Assembly (NCBI GenBank): GCA_018806985.1
Contig: JADANN010000268.1
Coordinates: forward strand, 372,001-436,000
Length of the DNA: 64,000 nucleotides
Origin: Angiostrongylus vasorum
Taxonomy: Eukaryota > Nematoda > Chromadorea > Rhabditida > Metastrongylidae
Direction: 5' to 3'
Below, piece after piece: positions 34,947 to 46,900 of the stretch (position 1 is the stretch's first letter; each line of letters opens with the position of its first letter). The notes below the pieces were generated by a model. It was not told the DNA's origin, did no database searches, and was given only the letters and a program-made list of their open reading frames with translations. The position numbers and the translations under genes were made by a program.

Positions 34947-37900
34947 GTACTAATTACGCTTACTTTTTGTCCTTTTTGTCCTATACTTAGTGGCTTTTCA
35001 CACGAGGGAAGGTGGACTTGGCTATCGAAGAGATCTGATTAGTATTCATGAATGGTTTTCTCCATTGCCTTTTTTGAACGCTGTTACTGTTTCGTCTGAG
35101 CGTTGGAGTGCAATCATCTTGGTCTTGTAACTGGCAAAGCTTCGGTGGGCTTTGCGAATGCTTTTCCCAGCTTCTGCAGCTTCGACCGTTACTGCTGTTC
35201 TTCTCTCTTTAAGATCTTCTTTTATCGCCTGTCTACATTGTTTTTGCAAGTTAGGAAGTTAGTTCGCGGTTGCCTGCAGCTCGTGCGATTCCACGCTGGC
35301 ATATGAGCTCGAGTGTTTCTGGACGACAGACGTCTCTTGGTGACTTTCGGGACTCTCAGCTTTCATAGCGCTAACGTGAAGATGTTGAATGAGCCGATCG
35401 TGTTCCTCGTCGATGTTATCGACAACGGCATCTTCCCAACAGCCGACTAATGAATTGAATAAGTTCCAGTTTATGGTGGTTCTGGGACTTCGGTTTTTTG
35501 AATTTAGCGGCTTTTTCCTCCTTTCGGCGAGAAATAGTGTCTTGCACGAAGGAGACGGTGGTCTGATCCTGTGTAGAATTTTAGGACAACAGCGACATCG
35601 GTTAGGCAAAACCTTCTATTTACTATGATGTGGTCTATTTCGTTATGGTAATCTCCATTTGGGAGACTCCCACGTCCAGCGTTGAGGGTGGGGCTTCTGG
35701 AATTGCGAATTACCATGGATGGTCTTGGTCGCCATGATAAACTCAGCCAGCCGCTCACCTTGTTCGTTACACTCTAATCCGTGGGTCCCAATGTGACGTT
35801 CTTCAGACGTTCTTCTAGGTCCAATCTTGGCGTTGAAATCTCCAACGGTGACCTTGAAGAATATATGGTCTTTTCTGTAGAACTTCTCCAACTACATATA
35901 GAAGGCTTCGACTTCTTCTTCGTCATGGTTTGATGTCGGCGCGTAAACGACGAAGATTGTAAAAGCCGGTTTGATCCACATATGTTTAATCGTAAACGTC
36001 CCATTCGGGTTGTAAGCTGTTCGAATGAAAACATCGGTTCATGGACAAACTCGTGTCGCCGAGAACGCCGACGCCGCCGACTCCTCTACTGTCGCATGTT
36101 CCGAGGAACAGTTCTTCTTCGGTGTCATAGACGATGTTGAATGCGTGGCGTCGTCTCGTCTCGGCCAGGCCGATAACGTCATTCCTTATTCTTCTTGCTT
36201 GCATGAGCAAGTCTTCTATCGAGGACCCGGATGCAAGTGTACGTGCATTGTGGGTACAGTCGTCACAATAGTTCTTTGTAATCCAGGCAGCTTTCATTGG
36301 CCCTGAGATTTTAGCAGCCTCTCCGTACTCGTCCTACCCAACGCTGCGAAAATGGGGGCTCTTTCGTGGTCAGGGGAATGAGGTCCGTTTTTTTTAGTGT
36401 GTTTATACTCATGGTTAGCTTGCTAAGCTCTGCCAGAGTGGACATGGAGCTTATTTGTTGAAGGCGAGTCCTAACCGCCTCCTGTATACTTCCCTGTCAC
36501 TTGATTGCAAGCTTTTGGCCGAATTGACTCGTAGAATACAATACGCATAAGCTAGAACGCACCCAGACACGCATGCATAAATACGCCTAGCAAATACAGA
36601 AAGTATGTGCCAAAGCTGCGCAGCAGAAACAGGGAGTCCATCCCATGGATCCACCTGCTTCTCAGGGAAGCAATGATCGCTTTTGATCCGCGTTTAAACC
36701 CCTCTCCGCCACCCGGGGACGCGCCACGTAGCCACGCGACTAACCTGCTCGAGATCGCTCATATGAGGGAGATCCGAGGATGGATTTGTTGTAACACCGG
36801 TTCTCCCTTCCAGAATCCGACATGCTATTTCGTCGGTGTAAAATCGGACAGCGCCAGGTGCGGACGGGATGAGGTCAGAACACCTGAAGAACCTTCCGCC
36901 TGTCCTCGTAAACACGCTGGCTCGGCTCTTCACACGGTACCTCTCTGAGTGCAAGGCCCCTACTCAATGGAAGACCGGCAAGACCGTGATATTGTTCAAG
37001 ACAGGTGACCCTACACGATATCGGTAACTATCGCCCAATCTGCTTGCTGTTTGTTGTCTACAAACTTTTCACTCGAGTCGTCCTAAACAGGATTGATAGA
37101 ACACTGGACGAAGGACAGCCATGTGAGCAAGCAGGGTTTCGAAAAGGATTTAGTACGATGGACCACATCTACAGGATAACAAGGCTCATTGAAGTACCGC
37201 AAGAGTACAAAAGATCGCTCTGTCTCACTTTCATCGATTTACAGAAGGCCTTTGATTCAGCTGAGATAGAAGCAGTCATGGAAGCCCTTAATAGTCGAGG
37301 AGTCCCTACTCAGTATATAAAGATTCTTCGTGAGCTTTACCAAAATTTCACAACCAAGATATCACCGTTCTACAACGATATTAACATTTACGTCAAAAGA
37401 GTGTTTAGGCAAGGTGATACCATCTCGCCAAAATCATTTACCGCGACGCTCCAGAGCGCCATGCGAACATTAGATTGAGATAATATGCGAGTGAAAATCG
37501 ATGGTCGGCAGTTAATTCATCGTCACTTTGCTGGTGACATCGTCCTTATAACACAAAACATTAGCCAAGCGAAACTTATGCTTGCCGACTTTCATAGAGC
37601 CTGTAGAAAGATTGGTCTTCGACTATATCTCACAAGAACGGTGTTCATGAGGAACGGATTGGTTTCGTATGCCCCATTCACGCTCAACGGAACGAATGTC
37701 TCCGAACGCTCCAGTTATGTCTATCTAGGTCGGGAAATCAACATGTTAGGCGACTTAGCTCCAGAGCTGAGCAGAAGGAAAAGAGCGGCTTGGGTAGCTT
37801 TCAAGAGCATCGAGGATGTAATGAAGAGAACAAGGAACACCCGACTCCGTGCCCACCTTTTCGACTCAACGGTACTTCCTGCCCCAACGTATGCGTCAGA

Positions 37901-40900
37901 AACGTGGTCGATGCGTAAGCAGGGTGAAAGATCACTCAGCGTTGTCGAACACGCAGTCGAAAAGGCGATGCTATGAGTATCCCGTTTTAAGGGATGGGAT
38001 CCGAATCTCGGACCTGCGTCAACGATAAGGAATCAAAGGTGCTGTTCTGTACTCCAAACAGTCGATGATAAGGTGGGCCGGACACGTAATGCCCGTGAAT
38101 GACAACCGATGGACAAGAGCGATTAGTGACTGGATTCCTCGGGTGTTACACGCACTGCAGGAAGACCGCCGATCCGATGGTCAGAGTTCTTCACGAAGAG
38201 CCTAGAAGAAAGATATTATGCTCGACGAGTCCCTAGAGCGAGCAGAATCCACTGGGCTACTCTTGCGCGCGACAGGGAAGAATGGATGATTTACCGGCGC
38301 CCGCTCGAGTCACTCGACAATGAACGGGATTACAGATGACAGGTGATATTAATGGCTTATGAAAGTGTCACTATTCAACTGTAACTTTGTTAACGATGTT
38401 GAAGATTAACCGGTTGGAGCGGTGTGGTCGGAGGCGCCCTGCAATACAAACATGGTATTAATGCCCTCGCCCGTGGCTCACCAAGCCTTTCATCCATCCG
38501 CGGTCGGCGAATTGGTACCTGACTTGTCTGGTAAGAAAGCAGCAGTGGCTGGATACATCGGTAGGCCACCGCGAGTCATTGTAAAGGCCAGATATGCATT
38601 CAGTCACTTTCAACGATGCTTAAAGAAATCGAATGCTCGGCGCATCCCTCAGGGATTGATCATCGCTGAGAACTTTATCCTTTTTTTTTATTTAAACTAC
38701 TTTTCTTTTTTCGCAATTTTTGGAAATTGATCGCTTAGATGAGTTATTCAAGAGGTAATAGCATTTGTTTGAATGTAATGGAAAGGTCTCTTCACTGCTG
38801 TTAACGCTATTAGTGTTTGCAAACTATATTTGGCTCTTTATTCCATTTATCTGCATTTTTTAAAATTATTTCTAAAATGGCTTGCTCCAAAATTTAGTTG
38901 AATTGAATTGCATATTTCTAGACTTCTTCAAAAGCACTCGAAAATGTTTGTCACAGTCGTGTCTTGGAGGCAAAGCAATCGATAGTATCGTCAGAAAGTT
39001 CACTGCGACCACTTGCATTACAGTTTGTAGCGCATACTCTCACAGGTTTGATCATGGAGTATTTAACCTTTATTTTTTTATGATCAGTTTTGACTAAATC
39101 GTTTGCAGTAGTTTTCTGTTCTGTAGATGTTTAATGATTTTCAGTAAATCCCGCTTACGCTCCATGGATAGGTGAGAAAAGACCAAGAGCTGAACACCTT
39201 TTGAATGTGACCATGGAATGGTTACTAGCTTCCGCTCAAGCAAAGACCGACTACAAACTAAGAGCGGAAGTGGTCGACGGTGGGTAGCTACTAAGTCGCT
39301 GAACACTTTCTTTTTCTTCATGATTTCTACTAATGTAGCTATGCACAAGCCAATCTGATGGATTTGTTTCTATTATCATACAAGGTCTTAACTTTTTCAA
39401 TGACAGTTGTTTCGACTGAAACGAAAGAACACGTGAATTTTGTATCTACCTCCATTACGTTGTAAAGGTACTGATAATTAAGGCATATGTCTGAGAGAAA
39501 GGCGAAGGACTCGTATGGTGTTGTGGTGAACGCTTTAACCCTCGGAAAGGGTAATAGCGTGTTCGGTCCCCACCGCAGTCACCAGCGACCCGGAGTTTTG
39601 CAAATATCTCAGCATCGTTATGGTTATATTTTACATAATACCCTGCCATTAAAGAAAAAATAGTAGCTGGTAAATAAAAATTGACGACATAAGGTGTGAG
39701 CTTTCAGAATCGTCCCATTTGTGATTTTTTCTAGTACGCCGTCTTTAACTCGTTGGTTCTTTTTTATCATTGCATTTCCCTACGTCGTTATTTCCTATCT
39801 TTATTAGTTAATTTATTTACCGGTTTTTCACAATTGTGCTCAACAGAGGCCAACATATGAGTGCACATGAAATTTTGAAAAACGCTAAAGTTATTAGAGT
39901 TTTATTCGTTATCTCATTAAGTTAGTGAGGTCGACTTCACTTGATCACGATTTTTGAGTACAGCTGACTCGTGTCCCACTATTTTCGTCGTTCACCAACG
40001 AATTTACTACCATTTGGTTTCGTGTAGTCCAATACGTCGGCTTTAGTCGTGTGTTCGCGTCTGGAGACCTTAAAAAATGTTGTAACTTCATATATAGAAG
40101 GAAATGTTGCTTCAAAGACTCTGAAAAGTTCTGTTGGAGTAGTGGATAAGGTAATATTTGGAGAGTTCTAAGCTCAGAGTAAACTTTGGGACTCCCTAAA
40201 ATTGTATCAGTGGGGCTCGTATGTAAAAATCTACTAAGACGGAACTGTTTAAATCCCATTACGCTTAGAAAAACATGCCAAAGATGAATAAGAAAGTTTC
40301 ACTTTAGTAATGTTACATTGTTATTCTAATTGCCTGATTATCTGAAGTAGTTTTTTGCTTATTTAAACCGCTGTCGTCAAGTTCGGTTCATTGTAATCTT
40401 GTGCTGAATGTCTTTGGTTAGCGTAAAGCAAATGTGAATTCAAAGTTGGATGTCGTGTCTTCAACCAGAATCGTCATACCCCAAACTTTACCCATTATTT
40501 TGTTGAATGAACAGATATTTTTTCGGAGAACGGTTGAAAATGCCGTGTAAGAAGGTTCTGAAATCGTCACCAGACAAGTGCCTCATTTGGTCGCTCATTT
40601 GAATCTAAAAGTGTGCCGCAAAAGTTGTGTAACACAGAGAGTCTCATTGCAAAAATTTGTTTACTAAAGGATATAATAAAAGGATAAAGGACAAAACTCT
40701 TGACACTGATCAATCCCTAACGGATGCGCCGTGCATTCGACTTCATTAAGCATCGTTGGAGTGACTGAATGCATGTCTGGCCCTTACAATGGCTCGTGGT
40801 GGCTTGCCGATATATCGAGCCAGTGCTGCTATCCTTCCAGACAGTGTGGTACCAATTAGCCGATCCCGGAGAGATGGAAGGCTTGGTGAACCTTGGGCTC

Positions 40901-43900
40901 AGGAATCGATCCTTTGTGTATTGCAGGGCGCCTCCGACCACTGCGCCACATTCACTAAAGGAATAATAGCTTGATCGTTATAAATGTCAGTTACGTCACT
41001 TAGGAATTACCTAGGTGGCATTAAATGTGAAAGTGTTGACAAACACGAAATAATTTATTTAGCTCATGCCACCATTCCTTCTATGTCGCTGGCACCACCG
41101 CAAAAGTGAATTGGATGCATATTTATATTGTAATCTACATCATTTGCGGGATCCCACCGATGTATCAAGTCAGTATTTATACCCTCTCAGAAAAAAACTA
41201 GCACCAATTCGCCGATCCGATAGGAATGGAGAGCTCAGTTTGATCTGCACCTGGTGTCGAACGACAATCAGTTGTGCATTGCATGACACCTCTAACCATT
41301 CTGCTGCATGTGCGCTCTATACTGATTACTACTTTTAATTTGAATTCTTGGAAGCGAATTGTGAATTTATTGGCGATAATGTCTATAGATTGATGCTGGA
41401 TTTTTGATAACCAGTATTTCCTTTTATACAGAAATCGTAACAAAAAGTTCTTGATGATGGGAAGATATGGATTCGTAATAGAAGGGGGTGTTCAGGATGA
41501 CTGTGGATGGTAATGTCCAGGACACAATTTGTTCCATTATTAGATCCTTAACTGGTGTTGCACTGTTATCCTCTGATGATGAGTACCGTTCACGTTGTGA
41601 CTGTCATTTAGTTGTCTGGAAGGTTTGGAAGGTTGTGCATTACAGCAACGGTATAAGTACGACCACTTGAGACCTACTGTATGGTTTTTTTTTACAAAGT
41701 TCGTGTTACACTTTCGTCGATTATTTGCTTTTGTGCTTGTGTAGGTTAAACTCATGAATTCGATTATAGCTAAGGAAGTGAAACCTTGTGAAACTGAAAT
41801 TGCCTTGTGTATGTATGTGGTAGTAGAGTATTTATACCCATTTCAGTTATATTCACCAGGAAGTGTGCATAGAACAGGAGCTCATGAAGGTTGAGAATGA
41901 GCAAAATAGTATAGGTGGTGTAATTAGTCTGCAGAGTCAGCCTGTAGAAGTTACGACAGCCTACGACAAATTGCAGCAGTTCCAGTTTACAGCTGAGATC
42001 TACGATGAATTGAGAGGAAGAAGGATGCGGATTTACAGCTAGAAAAACATTTTCTCGTGTTTCATCCAGAAACATAATGTTCATCATGGACATTTGGAGT
42101 GCTGTCATTCTTCAGAGCCAACTTACCTGCCCATTATCTAACTAGGTTCCTGTTCTTTTCCTTGAATCGACACAAGGTTTTAATGCGATGTTTATCTCAT
42201 CTTAGATGACTTTTCAACAAATTTTAGTTGTTTTCGGTCTGCTGCTGGGGCGTTCGATCATTCCAACGCCTGTACTAAGTTTTAGACCCAAGTTTGGATC
42301 ACGTCGTAAAAGGCTCTATAAGTCAAAAGACCGACTTTCTATAAACCTCGGCATAGATAGTTGATATATTTGTTTATATGGTCGTATAAACTGATCTTCT
42401 TTAGCTGATGCGAGGTTGGTATAGGTCTTCGTTGTCGTTGTCGTTGTTGTTGGTGTTGTTGGTCGATGGCTGACGGCTCTCGAAGTATTCTATTCGTCGT
42501 ACACTTGGCAGATGAAGTGCAGCTACCATAGAGTTCTACATATTTTGTAAAATGAGCGCCTGATACTAGGTTAATTAAAAGTATGAAGCTAGGTACTTTT
42601 CCATCTCTGATTGATTTTGGTAATGTTATGTTCTCATAACTAATGCAGACATAATCATTTCGTTGCGTGCATGCTCTTTTGTGAACTCTAAAACGATTCC
42701 AGTTTTTTTGGATGTTCTGATAACTGAACATTTTGTTTTGCCAAAAGGCAGACCTGGAGAGGTGATCGGTTTTCTGTTGGCACATATGATTTTTGGTGGT
42801 TCAGTTATTGTTGCAAAATGAGAAAAAAATTCCAAGAGTGCTTTACTAGGTTCTTTACTATTTGGTTCAAATTTAGTTTTACAATACTTTAAAACCGACT
42901 TTTCTTTAATGTCGGTATGACCATTCGGCAGGCTTACATGAGGCCGATAAATAGACCATTCGGCTAACGTTTCGACGTCTTCATCTTCCTCAGAGCCGAT
43001 GATCTGAGTCGATGTTCGCAGTCCTTCGTGCTGTCTACGTTGTGTCTTAGTCATCGTATCTAGTTTTAGAGTTTTCTGTGACATTTAGGAAAATCTTCGG
43101 TCGGATAGATTAGAATGTGATTGTTTTCTTTAATGAGAAGTGAATCAGCCAACAAATAAGGAGGTCTTTCAACATTTTGTGGTAACAACGAGATTCCCGA
43201 AGAAAAGTAGGTAAATAAAGGGATTCGCTGTACTGCCATTGAGAATGCATGGTGATTATTTCTGATAAAGTAATTCCTTACTTGTGATTCCAGTAGTGGT
43301 AAGATAGGTTTACTGGAATGTAGATGTAAGCGGTAGAACTTCCAGTAATGTGGCCGTGTCAGCCTGTGTGCACGCGTGAATCGTTTTGTGATCGTATTTG
43401 TGTACGTAACACTGTGGCTCGTTTTATATTTGGCTGGCAGTGGATGTCAACTCAGTTGACCAGGTCGCTCTGCTCCATCTCCTTTCCGTTTCGCTCTGAT
43501 TCTATTGCAGTGTCTTTAGTGGGAATATACTGAATAGGTTCAGGTAAGATCATACTTTTTAATTTGCATAGTGGTGTCATCTGTGAGCATTTGGTTTCTT
43601 GTTGATTATGTCAGAGATTGCTTTCATAATTTGCTCTGGAAACTGATAGTTTCGAGAAATACAATTCCTAAGGTCTAAGAAAGAAAGAAGCACGTTTTGC
43701 TAGATGGCATGTAAATGGAATTTCAACGACGAAAATGTGTGAGCGTCGGCCAAGTGACTCTAATGCGTAGTACAGTTTCGCGTTTCTGTTCTGCAGCCGT
43801 CTCGTTGTCCATAGGTCCTAGTCAAGCAGCTGTGTTTTTCATGATTTCGTACCCAATTTGGTAGATGTCCAAGTCGTTTATGTATCGAAAACAGTTGCTG

Positions 43901-46900
43901 TAATAAGTTTGATACTCCAGTTTGAAGTCTATGCGATCAGCCTTAATTCTGTACGCTTGTGATGGTTCACTTTTCTTAACCTGATGAGGAATTCCACTTA
44001 GTGACCACTGTAGGACGGGGAAAAAAGGTTACGCTCAAAAAACGCAGAGTCAAATATACACCATTTTTTATTTATTTAATCATTGAATACAGTTCTACTA
44101 CTGTAAGAGCTGTTGAGAGCGTATCTTAGGTTTAGAAAAGCTGTTCGTTCTTGACAAACTTAGTTTCTTTTCCACAAGAAGGTGTTGAATTCCTTATATT
44201 AGAGGATTCTATTCAATATTGTGAACGCTGTCAAAATATGGATTCACTTTGCTCTTATGAAAGAGACTTTAGAAAAGATGAATTCTAATGAAATGGGTTG
44301 GAAGACTAGAATGAGAGGGTAGGCAGGAGACATCTTACATCCTGGATTGTCTTTTCGTTTCTTGATTCCATCATTAGCTAGCAATGACTTTGCGAGGAAA
44401 GCCACTTCGTAGTATTATTAGTGTAAAACCAGTACGTTTGGTTTGACTTTTTATAATGTTTCTGTTTGCTTTATGTCTACCGTTGACGGAGGGCTGTCGC
44501 TGGGCGGGTATTAGTTGGATCGGCGTCGTGATCCAGTGAATTATAGCTCATTTCAAGGTTAATGTATGAAAATTTGGTCGTTCCAGCTTTTTCATAGGAA
44601 ATGGTGTTCTGTACAAGTGTTCTTTTTTTGACGTAACTCAATGCTTAAAACCGAAATGATCACCGTCGAAACTTCGCTGCCAGGTAATCCCGTATTATGT
44701 AGCGACGCCCTGTCTGTTGATGAATAACTCTATTGTGTTCATGTGGTGAATGATGACGAAATTGTATTCTATTGTTGTCATAACCATTGATTTTATTCGC
44801 TTCTCTCACATGATTCCGAACAGGTAGGTATTTAGTGGATCGTACTTGGCTAAGTGGTATTTGCTCGTGCCGAGGTCACTACCTCACCGCAGTAGAGAAA
44901 AGCGATACGCGAGCAGTTTAGTCGAGTAGTGTTGAGTTTTACTAAAAAGTTAGTGAGACAGCATTCTTGAAATCTTGGGACAACCGACTAGAGATCGTTG
45001 GTATCTTCGAAAAGATTTCTAGTGCGCCTCTACCCACTTTTTTAAAGACAGGGGGTTTGTGCTTGTGCAACAGTTCCGTTAAGATGCATTATTAGATAAC
45101 TGTGTTGGATGTTTCTTTCAAATCCATTTCAATATTTAAGTTGTATGTGTAATTTGGTCATTAGAAACATAGATCAGTTTCTAGGTACATGAGGTTTTCT
45201 CTCTAACAAAAAAAGTACTTATGTAATCGATTACTCCACAGATTCCTTTAATCATTTCGGGAGGGATGAGGATGTGACAGTATAATCGTCTTCAAAGCGG
45301 AATATAATTGTAATACATCAATTTTCAAAGCTTTAAGTAAATTTTAAAAAGGGTCAACTCCTTAAATGTTTGGGATTGTTGTTAGTCTATATTAGACGTT
45401 TCCAGCAAGCTAGTTGACTCCCAGAATCATGTCTGGATCCGTATTAGCGAGACTTTTTGCCGCATAGAGATGTGCAGGTTTTTCCGGTTTGAAGATAGAA
45501 TCTCTTCAAAGGTGCAGTTTTGTAATTGCTTTCAAGATGGTCATTGGTAGGAATCGTTTTTATGGTAGGAAGTGGAATTACCGTGTCGTTCATGACTTTT
45601 GAATAGGTTTCTTTAACACAGATAACTTTCTGTTCCTCGTAAAAGTATTCATTTCTCAGTCATCTAATTCCAAAGTGTTTAGATTCTTTTAAAAATACTC
45701 TTTGCTGCCTTCACCTCTCATATTTGCACTTCATTAATCTGCTAGTTTTCTGGTTGTTAGTTGCCCGTTGAGTTGCTGAGTTGCAATCTGCGAGTTGCTA
45801 GGATTTTTGTTCCGGTAATTGTACCTGCTTACTAAAATTTGTCCACTACAATATAATTATGAATATAAATAAATAAATATAATTATAAATAAAAAAATAA
45901 TAAATAGATGAATTAGGGTAAAATGTAAGTTTCGTAAATCCATAAGGTGCAGATAACTTCATAGCTCAAATAAGGTCTGATCGATGACCGAAAAAAGTTA
46001 TGGCAATCAGTTATATCAGTGTGATTTTCTATTTTTTGCTTTTTGTGAAGAAGCGGTGAATCACTGTGTCGACGGAACTGTAAAGAGTTCATATTTTGCT
46101 TGGTTTTCTTCGTTCTTTTTGCAGGAAAAGTGTAAAAGTTTTCAGAATTTTAAGTGTTCGTTTACCGATTTCAAATTTACTCCCACATCATCGTCTCTGT
46201 TATCCCTTTGTATCTTATTGATCAGTGTAAAAACACGAAAATCGTGCTTGAACTTTTTTCCCATGTTGGTATTTTCCCATATGAATGACGTTATTGATCG
46301 TGATCCATTTTTTAAATATTATTCGTCAGATCATCCCGAAACGTCTAAACGCTATCGGTTTTGAACAAATCGGACAGGTTCTTTTTTGACATCGATGGTT
46401 AAACTTGAAAAAACTCCAGACTTGTTAATGTTAGTCACACATTTATTTAAATTTTTGGGCTTTTACGAGGATGAAATACAGATTTATTCGGCTGACGACG
46501 TTTCGACGTCTTCGTCTTCATCAGAGACCATGGTCCGAGTCGATGGTCCGCAGTTGTGTAAAGTAAATAACTAAGAATAAAGCAACAAACTTTCCCAGAC
46601 CATCGACTCTGATCATTGGCCCTGATGAAGACGAAGACGTTGAAACGTCGTCAGCCGAATAAATCTGTATTTCATCCTCGTACAGCTCAACAATTTTAAT
46701 ACATATTGATTACTTTGCTATCGAGGTTAAATGACGGTCGGTTTAAAAGTTGTTTTTAGTCGCATATTACTTTTTTCTTTGCTATGCATTTTTAATGTGC
46801 GAGTGTAGTGGGCCCAGTGGTCAGAATTGCCTTGCAATACACACTTGGTCGTTGGCTCAATCCTTTGCGTTTGTCGAACCGAGCAGTCGTCATCCCTCTA

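Noticed and set aside
43348..43533. Plus-strand ORF as a candidate exon
   Set aside because: No similarity to either host gene, no paired splice sites in phase, and overlaps the longer minus-strand open frame.
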